From Candidatus Fermentibacteraceae bacterium (GTDB lineage: Bacteria > Fermentibacterota > Fermentibacteria > Fermentibacterales > JCC-6), in assembly GCA_016744855.1 (NCBI GenBank), contig JADGDO010000001.1:186001-250000 (forward strand): a stretch of 64,000 bases of DNA. Direction: 5' to 3'. Under the pieces are notes generated by a model. It was given only the letters and a program-made list of their open reading frames with translations, was not told the DNA's origin and ran no database searches. Below are positions 52,070 through 60,599 of this stretch, piece after piece. Every line of letters begins with the position of its first letter. Position 1 is the first letter of the stretch. A program made the position numbers and the translations under genes.

Positions 52070-52631
52070 GGCGCTTGGCTATCTGAGTAGCAATGATCTT
52101 CAAAGTTTCAGCTGGGCCGCTTCCGCCGATAGCAACAGATTCTACTGTAGGCCAGCCAAATTTGTTCAGCTCTGAATTCATTCTGCTTGTTGACATTATT
52201 CCCGGCAGATCCCTCTTGTTAAACTGAAGGACCATAGGAATCATTGACATATCAAGACCATAGCTCTTTAAATTATGCTCGAGATCATCGATAGTACTGA
52301 GATTTGCCTCAGCTCGCTCTTTCTGACTGTCGGCTACAAATACTACACCATCTATTCCGTCAAGAATAACCCTTCTACTGAGAGCATAGTAAGCCTGACC
52401 GGGAACAGAGTAAAGATGAAGTTTTACACGCATATCGCCAATGCGTGCGAAATTAACCGGTAGAAAATCGAAAAATACGGTTCGCTCACACCTAGTACAT
52501 AGAGTTACAAGCCTACCCCTGTTTTCCGGTGCAATGATGTCTCTTATGCCCCTGAGATTCGTGGTTTTCCCCGAAAGCCCAGGACCATAATAAACAATTT
52601 TGTAAGCAACTTCGTTACCCGACCTGTGCAT
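52053..52631 (-). CDS. MglA-like small GTPase 1
   Basis: 192 aa from the ATG at 52629-52631; a GTG at 52655 would add 8 residues and cannot be excluded. Ras-like G motifs: G1 YGPGLSGKTTN, a G3 region LYSVPGQAYYALSRR (Gly-Gln with no Asp-x2-Gly), DGVVFVADSQ and G4 FNKRDLP. This is the MglA group, which sets cell polarity and controls motility or trafficking with its partner MglB. No mglB/roadblock gene is beside it. It lies between hslU and a large membrane protein gene. Confidence 0.88.
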   Translation of the reverse strand: MHRSGNEVAYKIVYYGPGLSGKTTNLRGIRDIIAPENRGRLVTLCTRCERTVFFDFLPVNFARIGDMRVKLHLYSVPGQAYYALSRRVILDGIDGVVFVADSQKERAEANLSTIDDLEHNLKSYGLDMSMIPMVLQFNKRDLPGIMSTSRMNSELNKFGWPTVESVAIGGSGPAETLKIIATQIAKRHARTG

Positions 52632-52666
52632 CCCTCCCCCTATCGATGATGGCACCCCATGGAACG

Positions 52667-53986
52667 TTAAAGAATATAACCTTCTTCGTCCTTTCTTTCA
52701 ACCAGCACACCAAGCCGTTCTTCAGCTTTCTTTCCCGTGAGTCTAACACGGCCGCGGATAAGATCAGGAGCTCCAAAGAGATATTCATCCAGAAGGAAAG
52801 ATAGAACCGCCCGGAGTCGTCTTGCTCCGATGTCTTCTTTCTCCTCATTTAAGTACCTTGCAGTAGCTGCAATCCTAATTTTAGCCTGCTCCTCGACAAC
52901 GAGCTCAAGGTTGTCAGCGGCAAGAAGCATTATGTACTGGTCCAGGATGCAGCTTTCTGGTTCAGTCAGTATTCGAAGAAGATCAGTTTCTGAGAGAGGA
53001 TCAAGAGAAACCCTTAGGGGAAATCTCCCCTGAAGTTCCGGAATAAGATCTGCCGGACTGCTTCCATGAAATGCTCCCGCAGCTATAAACAGGATGTGAT
53101 CTGTTTTGACTGGACCGTACCTGGTAGAAACAGTACTGCCTTCGACAAGAGGAAGAAGATCTCTCTGAACACCCATTCTGGACACATCAGGTCCGCTTCC
53201 ACCTTCCGATCCAATTATCTTGTCGATCTCATCAATGAAAACAATACCTTCTTGCTGTGCAAGCTTAAGACCTTCTTTAATGTGATCCCCACCATCAAGA
53301 ATTCTGCTTATTTCGTCATCGAAAAGCTTTTTTCTTGCTTCTGCTACAGTAAGCCGTATCTTTTTCCGCTTCTTACCTATTACCTTGTCAAGCATTTTTT
53401 TCATCTGGTCGTTCATCTGGTTGTCGAACCCTTGGCCCGGTATCATCGGAAAGACCTCGACACCCATTGCTTTCTCTGTAACGGTAAGCTCTATTTCTAT
53501 CTCATCAAGTTTGCCATTTGTAATCAACTCTGATAGTTCTTCAGGAGAGCCGTAATCAATTCCGTTCGCAGAGACAGCATCAAGAAGCCTCTTGCTTACA
53601 CGGGTTTCTGCCTCATCCTTTTTCTCCTCACGTGCTCTGGCGGTTGCAAGATTAACAGCAGAGCGAACCAGATCTCTTATTATTCCCTCAACATCCCTGC
53701 CTACATAACCTGTCTCAGTGTATTTGGTTGCTTCAACCTTTACAAAAGGAGCACCGACAAGATTAGCCATTCGTTTTGCAATCTCTGTCTTTCCAACACC
53801 GGTGGGACCCATCATAATGAGATTGCTGGGATATATTTCAGTCTGCATAGGCTCTTCAACAAGTCTTCGCCTATACCTGTTTCTCAGAGCGATTGCAACA
53901 GTTCTTTTGGCTTTTGATTGGCCGACTACATGTCTATCAAGCCATGTAACTATCTCAGCTGGAGTCATCGTTTTTGTGTTTTGCAT
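52667..53986 (-). CDS. hslU: HslUV protease, ATPase subunit
   Basis: 439 aa from the ATG at 53984-53986, with GGAGG six bases upstream; a start at 54025 would add 13 residues. AAA+ unfoldase: TPAEIVTWLDRHVVGQ, Walker A MMGPTGVGKTEIAKR, KVEATKYTETGYVGRDVE, the I-domain insertion (about 110-230), Walker B VFIDEIDKI, sensor ELQGRFPLRV and the C-terminal end VERKDEEGYIL that docks on HslV. It overlaps hslV by 22 bases. Confidence 0.96.
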   Translation of the reverse strand: MQNTKTMTPAEIVTWLDRHVVGQSKAKRTVAIALRNRYRRRLVEEPMQTEIYPSNLIMMGPTGVGKTEIAKRMANLVGAPFVKVEATKYTETGYVGRDVEGIIRDLVRSAVNLATARAREEKKDEAETRVSKRLLDAVSANGIDYGSPEELSELITNGKLDEIEIELTVTEKAMGVEVFPMIPGQGFDNQMNDQMKKMLDKVIGKKRKKIRLTVAEARKKLFDDEISRILDGGDHIKEGLKLAQQEGIVFIDEIDKIIGSEGGSGPDVSRMGVQRDLLPLVEGSTVSTRYGPVKTDHILFIAAGAFHGSSPADLIPELQGRFPLRVSLDPLSETDLLRILTEPESCILDQYIMLLAADNLELVVEEQAKIRIAATARYLNEEKEDIGARRLRAVLSFLLDEYLFGAPDLIRGRVRLTGKKAEERLGVLVERKDEEGYIL

Positions 53987-54513
53987 ATTTCCTCCGACTG
54001 GAGCTCTCCTCCGGTATAGATGCATATGTCACTTGCAACTGAGATAGATTCTCTGGCTATTTTCAAAGGACCCATACGTGTGTGTGTCATAAGGGCACGA
54101 GCGGCTGCAATAGCATACGGGGAACCGGAACCAACTGAGACAATACCATCAGGAGATTCAACAACTTCTCCCGATCCACCGATGATCAGAGCGTGGTTGC
54201 AATCTACCGCAGCAATCATAGCATTGAGCTCCCTGAGGTACTTGTCACTTCTCCATTCTCTTGCAAGCTCAACAGCTGCCCTTGGCAGATTTCCTCTGAA
54301 AGCTTCCAGCTTCTCCTCAAGTCTTTCCACAAGAGCAAAAGCGTCCGCTCCGGCGCCGGAAAAACCTACAAGTACAGTTCCACCACAAAGTTTTCTCAAT
54401 TTCTTTGCGGACATCTTCATGATGGTGTCACCCAGGGTTACCTGTCCATCAGCAGCCATGGCGGCTTTACCGTTCTTAACTATTCCAATTACAGTTGTTG
54501 ATCTTATATCCAT
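53965..54513 (-). CDS. hslV: HslUV protease, peptidase subunit
   Basis: 182 aa threonine protease of proteasome type. The N-terminus MDIRSTTVIGIV implies removal of a short propeptide to expose the catalytic Thr (residue 6). MAADGQVTLGDTIMK, GFSGAGADAFALVERLE and SVGSGSPYAIAAARAL are family blocks. Its ATG shares one base with the stop of the DUF2723 protein gene (TAATG). Confidence 0.96.
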   Translation of the reverse strand: MDIRSTTVIGIVKNGKAAMAADGQVTLGDTIMKMSAKKLRKLCGGTVLVGFSGAGADAFALVERLEEKLEAFRGNLPRAAVELAREWRSDKYLRELNAMIAAVDCNHALIIGGSGEVVESPDGIVSVGSGSPYAIAAARALMTHTRMGPLKIARESISVASDICIYTGGELQSEEICKTQKR

Positions 54514-57455
54514 TAATCCTCCAGCGATCCGGCAAGACTCTGCCCGGAAAGACTTAATCTCATAGCATCTTCCTGCACCATACCCATATCGTTAACAAGA
54601 ATGGCGTAACTGAGTCCGGTAAAACCGTTATCTGCAAGATTAACAGCCCTGGCTCCTGGTGAAAATGTTCCTGTTGAAAGAAGGAACCAAAGGGAAATCT
54701 CCTCTGCGCGATTAGGGTCTGCAATGAAGGCTTCACAGAGGTTTAGAATAATCGGTGCCTCATCTTCGGATTCCAGAGCTGGAGCCATTATACTTCCCAG
54801 GCAAATCGCAGACATTACACTACCTCTTGAGGCCAGACCGACCATTTCAACAATTACTGCTGAAGCTGAGATACCCTCCTGCCATTCCAAGGTTTCACTT
54901 GCCTGGTCAGTGTGTGAGAAAACTGCTGCAAGAGCTGTATCAATCATACTGAGCCCGCTGTTTACCGGACTGTATATTGTGTATCTGTCGATTGTTTTCT
55001 CCATCAGATCGATAAGTTGCTCATTGCCTACTATCCATTCAGTACTCAATTGCTCGAGAACTCTTCTGGCTGCTATGTAATTCCCAAAGGAAAGATCTTT
55101 CTCTATTCTCATCCATTCCTGAGCGGGTGAACCATCGCTCATCATGTCTATAACAGCATCAAATGCAGCTTCCTGCTCAAACTCACGTGCAACAGCCCTA
55201 AGCTGAGCTGCTGCGGCTGAGACGTTTTGATTTCTGTAGGCTACTGCCATGCTGTCCATGTATGCTGTTTCTTCCACAACATAGGCTCCCGCTGCATCAG
55301 CACCCAGGTATCCGTGCAAAAATCTTGCCTTTAGAAGAACAAAGCTGGGCATAATAGTCAGCCATTCTTCGGGCATAGCGGCAAACAGGTTCTCTGCTCT
55401 TTCCAGGCAGACCTGAACCATCTCGACGTTACCTTCAGCCATATACTGATATGCCAATCGGTTATATGCACTGACGTAGTTTCTGGCAATCTGTATAGCC
55501 TGGTCATCTTTAAAAACTCCTGCATCTTGAAGCCCTGTAATGAGGAAATTGTCTGCCAATTCCCATCCAACTTCGGTGTTAACCTCGAGATTAACAGGGC
55601 TGTCCATTACCCTAAAAGCAATTCCCTGCATCTGAAGATAGTCCTCCACATATTTTCGGTTATCTCCTGAAACGGTTCCTGCTATCATGATATCTCTGCC
55701 ATGGATATCCCTATTTCTTACCATATTAATTAGGAGAAGATCCTGCATGGCAACAGATCCCTGGTTCCCGCGTCCCATAGAGGGGACCGGAATGCTTATG
55801 GAGTTTTCACTGAAGGACCATGGCCATGAACCTGTGAAAGTTTCATCCAGCGTTTGCCTGTCTATTTCGCTTGTAAGAGGCAGACCTTCTGAAGAAACAT
55901 GGAAGAAGTTGGGTCCCCAAACAAAAACAGGCTGCATGTTTTCAACAGTGTTCTGACTGTAGCTCAGCAGGGTTGGATCTTTTGCCATCAATTGCTGTAC
56001 ATACCACCTGGTGTTCATCAGACTGAGATTGGAAATGATAACATCACGGCGAACACCCAATACGCCCTGTGCAAACCACAGGGGGAATGTATCGTTATCT
56101 CCGTTTGTAATAATTACAGCATTTTCCGGACAAGATTCAAGCAGATTTATCCCGTAGTCTCTTGCTACAAAATCACCTGATCTGTCGCAGTGATGCCAAT
56201 TCATTGTAAGTGAAATCATCGGAAAAAGAAGCATGCTCCATGCTGCATTTTTCAGAATCTTACTTTTAGCTGAGGCGAAAAGAGAGCCTAGTCCAATCAT
56301 TGAAAGAACAGCGTAGAAGATGAAAGATGCGCCAAAGAAATAATCTCTTTCGCGGACTTCCCCCAGTGATGTTCCTTCGGGCCCTGTCTTAAAATTGAGA
56401 TAGATCACAAAAGCCAGGCTGGCCATTATGAATGAGAGCCCTATAAGAAGCAGCATATCGGGCCGTCTCATACCGATTGCAACGAGTCCTGTAACAGCAA
56501 GAATGGCGGTTCCCATCCAGAGAAAAGCCCAGAGAACGCCACCGGGTGTGCCCATAGGGCTTGTCCACGCCTCGGGTCTGCCAACCTGCCATGAGAGGTA
56601 TTCAGTAAAAAGCCCCAACTGCTCCTGGAAAGGTCCCTTCCTGCTGAAAATTGACACCTGTCCGTACTGCTTTCTCTCGATTGCTTCTTTGAATTCGCTC
56701 CATACCGATGGATTTGTTTCATTGATTTCCGGATTCTGTATAGCACGCAAAGGCATATAAAGATGAATGCTGAAAGCGAGTATCATCAGCCCGAAAAACA
56801 TCACAATAAATCCAGGGGACTTCCACTCATGTGCTTTTTTTCTGAATGCATAAAGTACATACATTGAAATAATTGGTAAGGTTACAATTAGAGCACTCAG
56901 GTGATTTCCTATAGCAAGAGTCATCAGATACCCTGTGAGAAGCAGCTGTCTACCTGCTGGCTTTCCACCAAGTCGTCTCTCTATCCAAAGATCAAAAACC
57001 CATAAAATTAGAAGTGAGAGAAGCGCTGCCATCGCGTAGGTCTCTGTGGCATTGTTGTTTCGCCATACCGTGTAACTGAAAGCAGCCATTAAAGCTCCGG
57101 CAAGCGAAATTGGCCTGTAGAGCCATGGCTCAAATTTAAGTCGGATACTCCATCTCTGTATCAATCTTGCAACAAGACCTATTGTAACAGTTCCAGCCAG
57201 AGCGCACATAAGATTTACTCTGGCAGCAATAGATGGAATGAAGCTGAAAAGAATTGTGCTGACTCTGCCCAGAAGAACAAAGAACGGTACACCGGGTGGA
57301 TGGGGAATCCCAACAACCCAGGAACACGTAATGTATTCCCCACTGTCCCAAAAGCTTACAGACGGGGCCAGTGTAATGATATAAACCATGAAAGCAGTAA
57401 GTGCTGCTGCAATTGCTACAACTCGATCAGTAGTGAAAACACCTTTAATACTCAC
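54513..57455 (-). CDS. DUF2723 membrane protein
   Basis: 980 aa. About twelve helices to residue 430. The first loop has LAPSVSFWDSGEYITCSWVV and GIPHPPGVPFFVLLGR, the hallmark of DUF2723 proteins; the Asp in WDSGE occupies the catalytic place of GT-C glycosyltransferases. FRERDYFF-like VRERDYFFGASF follows near residue 370, then ITNGDNDTFPLWFAQ. The long C-terminal part is helical with TPR-like repeats. DUF2723 proteins are common in Bacteroidetes and other FCB phyla, where some act in O-glycosylation; the acceptor here is unknown. It overlaps the recombinase gene by 4 bases. Confidence 0.88.
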   Translation of the reverse strand: MSIKGVFTTDRVVAIAAALTAFMVYIITLAPSVSFWDSGEYITCSWVVGIPHPPGVPFFVLLGRVSTILFSFIPSIAARVNLMCALAGTVTIGLVARLIQRWSIRLKFEPWLYRPISLAGALMAAFSYTVWRNNNATETYAMAALLSLLILWVFDLWIERRLGGKPAGRQLLLTGYLMTLAIGNHLSALIVTLPIISMYVLYAFRKKAHEWKSPGFIVMFFGLMILAFSIHLYMPLRAIQNPEINETNPSVWSEFKEAIERKQYGQVSIFSRKGPFQEQLGLFTEYLSWQVGRPEAWTSPMGTPGGVLWAFLWMGTAILAVTGLVAIGMRRPDMLLLIGLSFIMASLAFVIYLNFKTGPEGTSLGEVRERDYFFGASFIFYAVLSMIGLGSLFASAKSKILKNAAWSMLLFPMISLTMNWHHCDRSGDFVARDYGINLLESCPENAVIITNGDNDTFPLWFAQGVLGVRRDVIISNLSLMNTRWYVQQLMAKDPTLLSYSQNTVENMQPVFVWGPNFFHVSSEGLPLTSEIDRQTLDETFTGSWPWSFSENSISIPVPSMGRGNQGSVAMQDLLLINMVRNRDIHGRDIMIAGTVSGDNRKYVEDYLQMQGIAFRVMDSPVNLEVNTEVGWELADNFLITGLQDAGVFKDDQAIQIARNYVSAYNRLAYQYMAEGNVEMVQVCLERAENLFAAMPEEWLTIMPSFVLLKARFLHGYLGADAAGAYVVEETAYMDSMAVAYRNQNVSAAAAQLRAVAREFEQEAAFDAVIDMMSDGSPAQEWMRIEKDLSFGNYIAARRVLEQLSTEWIVGNEQLIDLMEKTIDRYTIYSPVNSGLSMIDTALAAVFSHTDQASETLEWQEGISASAVIVEMVGLASRGSVMSAICLGSIMAPALESEDEAPIILNLCEAFIADPNRAEEISLWFLLSTGTFSPGARAVNLADNGFTGLSYAILVNDMGMVQEDAMRLSLSGQSLAGSLED

Positions 57456-58342
57456 TTTTTCCCCCTGGGGTGTGACTTCAAGTATACACCTTTCAACTTC
57501 TCAGTTGTAAGGTGTGTGTAAATCTGTGTTGTTCCTATCCCGGCATGGCCGAGGAGTTCCTGTACGGTTCTGATATCAGCTCCTCCATTAAGAAGATGTG
57601 TGGCAAAACTATGCCTGAACGTGTGAGGAGTAGCTCCTGCAGCTCTTGCTGCTTTGTCTACGCCTGCTGAAACAATACGCCGAATATCCCTCGGGTCAAG
57701 CTTTCGTCCTCTTATGCTCACAAAAAGAGTACCGGAGTCGCCCTTACAGGAGAATTGCTTGCGGATTTGAACCCATTTCGCAAGATATTCAGACGTCCCC
57801 ACTGGTATCGGAACAATCCTTTCTCTTTTCCCCTTGCCCATAACCTTAACAGTTCTGTTCGAAATGCTAGTGTCAGAGAGCAGAAGTGAAGCCACCTCAG
57901 CTGCTCTGAGGCCTGCACCATAGAGAAGTTCGACAATGGCTCTGTCCCGGATTCCCTTCGGCAGGGAAACATCATATGCATTAAGAACACTCTTTACTTC
58001 ATTAACACCAAGAAAGCCGGGAAGGCTTCTGTGTATTCTAGGGGGTTGAAGCAATTGAGCATGATCTATATCAGAACGCCCAGTTTCCACAAGCCACCTG
58101 GAAAGTGTATGAAAACAGCTGACCATACGAGCTATAGTACGTGGAGACAAACCCGCCGAAGAACGTTTCATTAAGTATTCACGCATTGGGGTTACACCGA
58201 ATCCGTTGCCAATAGACCCTCCGTCGTCAATGAAATCAGTAATTTGAGAAACGTAGGCTTTGACGGTATGAGGGGAAAGCCCTCTTCCGTAGCGAAGCTC
58301 GTCCTGGAATGACTGCAGAATCAGTCTATCTTCTTCTTGCAA
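57452..58342 (-). CDS. tyrosine recombinase, XerC/XerD type
   Basis: 296 aa, the size of XerC/D. An N-terminal SAM-like core-binding domain (SFQDELRYGRGLSPHTVKAY) precedes the catalytic domain with the full set: Arg in YGAGLRAAEV, Lys in MGKGKRERIVP, HTFRHSFATHLL with His and Arg, LGHAGIGTTQ with His, and IYTHLT with the nucleophile Tyr. A housekeeping role in resolving chromosome dimers is likely, given the topA and hslUV neighbours. A dif site is not visible. It overlaps topA by 22 bases. Confidence 0.93.
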   Translation of the reverse strand: MQEEDRLILQSFQDELRYGRGLSPHTVKAYVSQITDFIDDGGSIGNGFGVTPMREYLMKRSSAGLSPRTIARMVSCFHTLSRWLVETGRSDIDHAQLLQPPRIHRSLPGFLGVNEVKSVLNAYDVSLPKGIRDRAIVELLYGAGLRAAEVASLLLSDTSISNRTVKVMGKGKRERIVPIPVGTSEYLAKWVQIRKQFSCKGDSGTLFVSIRGRKLDPRDIRRIVSAGVDKAARAAGATPHTFRHSFATHLLNGGADIRTVQELLGHAGIGTTQIYTHLTTEKLKGVYLKSHPRGKK

Positions 58343-60519
58343 CTGGGACAGTACACCCCTTTCTTTCTCTCTTCAAGAAGGGGGAATCCGCATCTGGGGC
58401 ACTCTTTTGCAAGTGGTTTACTCCACATTGCGAACTCACAATCGGGATATCTGCTGCACGAATAGAACAACTTACCTTTTTTTGATTTTCTTTCAACCAG
58501 GTCTCCGGTACATTTCTCAACGGGACATTTTACTCCAACTGGAACAGGTTGGGTGTTGCCGCAGGAAGTGTCAGGACAAGCAAGATATCTACCATATCTT
58601 CCATTGCGCAGGAGCATATTCTTTCCGCATTTTAAACAATCAACACCTGATTCAACCGCTTTTTCAGGTTCCCCAAGAGGGCGTGTGTATCTGCAGGCCG
58701 GGAAACCGCTACATGCAAGGAATTTTCCGAATTTACCCATTTTTTCCAGGAGCATTTTTCCGCATTCCGGACATTTCTCAGTTGTTTCCTTTATCATGGA
58801 TGCTTTGATTTCTGGAAGACGTCTCATGGCTTCTTCCAGAGATGCGGCAAGTGGAGTATAAAGTTGAGAAACTGCTTCTTTATAGGTTTTTTTACCCGAG
58901 GCCACAAGGTCCAGAAGTTCTTCAAGTTCAGCTGTAAAACCTACATCAAAAAGATGTGGGAAAAGCTTGATAAGGAGGTCTGTTGTAACCATTCCAACCT
59001 GAGTGGGATGAAGTTTCTTCTCAACAAGTTCGACATAAGTTCGTTTCTTGAGTGTGGCTATGATTGAAACATATGTTGATGGTCTTCCTATGGCTTTCTT
59101 CTTCATTTCAGAGACAAGCGCTGCTTCTGAATACCTAGGGAGAGGTTTTGTGAATTTCTGTTCTGTGGAAACTTCTTCCAGGCTAACCGGACCTTCAGTT
59201 AAAGATGGAATTTCGCTGGTAACTTTCAGCTGGGCCGGGTCTGCAACAGAGAAACCGGGATCAACAATTTTCTGCCCACTTGTTTTGAATACTGCATCTG
59301 TACCCGAGACAAGCACAACAGTTTCCGCTACGATGGCGTCGGCCATTTGCGTAGCAGCAAATCGTCCCCATATGATAGAATAAAGTCTAAGATGTCTTGG
59401 ATCAAGAATGCCCGCCATAAGTTCTGGAGTTCGCTTGATGTCAGTTGGTCTTATTGCCTCATGGGCATCCTGCGCACCACCGCTTGAACGGTAGCGCCTC
59501 GGCTTGGGAGAAAGGGCCTTCTTTCCCCATTTATCAGTAATGTACTGTCTGCATTCTTCTATGGCAGCTGGCTCGATGCGAACTGAATCTGTACGCATAT
59601 ATGTAATGAGACCAGTTGTTTCACCATCAATTTCGAAGCCTTCGTAGAGGTCCTGAGCAAGTCTCATTGTTACTGAAGGAGGCATCGATAAACGGCTTGA
59701 AGCCGCTACCTGGAGAGAACTTGTAATGAAGGGGGGAACAGGTTTTCTGTTCTTGTTTTTTTCCGTTACAGAGCTGATTTCCCATTGGCTTTTTCTAACA
59801 TTTTCAAGAATGCCATCTGCTTCGAGCTTGTTTCCGGGAGAGTACTTGTCTCCATCCGCTCTTTTCCCTGCAAACTTGAACAGTTTAGCATTGAAGGTTG
59901 ATTCCTCCTGGTTGAAGCTGGCGGTAACAGGCCAGAATTCATGCGGTACAAAACTTTCTATTGCAAGTTCACGTTCAACTATCAGCCTCAGCGCAACTGT
60001 CTGTACTCGTCCGGCACTGAGCCCCTTCCCCACTGTTCTCCACAGATAAGGGCTGATCTTGTAGCCGACTAAACGATCCATAACGCGTCTAGCCTGCTGC
60101 GCGTCCACGAGGTCCATGTCGATGTCTGCTGTTGCCTGTGAAGCTGCTTTAATGGCTTCTCTTGTAATGGAATTAAATCTGATTCGCTTGAATACAACAT
60201 CTTTACTCTGCCCCTGAAGGAGCTTGTAGATGTGCCAGCAGATTGCCTCTCCCTCTCTATCGGGATCACCAGCAAGATAGATTTCTTTGTAGGGTGCGGC
60301 TATTTTCCGAAGCTTTGCAACTGCTGCCCTTTTTGGGGGGAGGACTGTATAGGTAGGTTCAAGAGTTTCTGTATTAACCCCGATACGATTAAGTGGAAGA
60401 TCTCTGACATGACCGTACGAGGCAATAACATCCCAACCTTTACCAAGGTAGTTTTTAAGACTCTTGGCCTTTGCTGGGGATTCTATAATAACAAGTTTTC
60501 TTTTACTATCTCTTGACAT
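58321..60519 (-). CDS. topA: DNA topoisomerase I
   Basis: 732 aa type IA topoisomerase. The Toprim domain has VIIESPAKAKSL and GDPDREGEAICWHI. The active Tyr is in TGLITYMRTDS, and GRPSTYVSIIATLKKR follows. The C-terminus carries four four-Cys zinc ribbons: CPECGK with CSGFPAC, CLKCGK with CPDTSC, CPVEKC with CSRYPDC, and CPRCGF with CPSC. It relaxes negative supercoils. GGGAG lies ten bases before the ATG. Confidence 0.97.
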   Translation of the reverse strand: MSRDSKRKLVIIESPAKAKSLKNYLGKGWDVIASYGHVRDLPLNRIGVNTETLEPTYTVLPPKRAAVAKLRKIAAPYKEIYLAGDPDREGEAICWHIYKLLQGQSKDVVFKRIRFNSITREAIKAASQATADIDMDLVDAQQARRVMDRLVGYKISPYLWRTVGKGLSAGRVQTVALRLIVERELAIESFVPHEFWPVTASFNQEESTFNAKLFKFAGKRADGDKYSPGNKLEADGILENVRKSQWEISSVTEKNKNRKPVPPFITSSLQVAASSRLSMPPSVTMRLAQDLYEGFEIDGETTGLITYMRTDSVRIEPAAIEECRQYITDKWGKKALSPKPRRYRSSGGAQDAHEAIRPTDIKRTPELMAGILDPRHLRLYSIIWGRFAATQMADAIVAETVVLVSGTDAVFKTSGQKIVDPGFSVADPAQLKVTSEIPSLTEGPVSLEEVSTEQKFTKPLPRYSEAALVSEMKKKAIGRPSTYVSIIATLKKRTYVELVEKKLHPTQVGMVTTDLLIKLFPHLFDVGFTAELEELLDLVASGKKTYKEAVSQLYTPLAASLEEAMRRLPEIKASMIKETTEKCPECGKMLLEKMGKFGKFLACSGFPACRYTRPLGEPEKAVESGVDCLKCGKNMLLRNGRYGRYLACPDTSCGNTQPVPVGVKCPVEKCTGDLVERKSKKGKLFYSCSRYPDCEFAMWSKPLAKECPRCGFPLLEERKKGVYCPSCKKKID

Positions 60520-60540
60520 GGATTATGAACTCCCGTTTTC

Positions 60541-60592
60541 AAAACTATGTAAACTTCCAAAACTTCGCAAAATTCGTCAACTACGCAAAATT
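60541..60592. repeat. short imperfect direct repeats upstream of topA
   Basis: Within about 50 bases, units AACTTCGCAAAATT and AACTACGCAAAATT recur, with weaker copies AACTTCCAA and AACTATGTAA before them. They lie 20-75 bases upstream of the topA start and just after the stop of the zinc-ribbon protein gene. They could be an operator or chance AT-rich similarity. Confidence 0.4.
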
Positions 60593-60599
60593 GAAAAGC

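Noticed and set aside
53066-53533. A 155-codon plus-strand frame
   Set aside because: Antisense to hslU, whose AAA+ motifs are all in the minus-strand frame.
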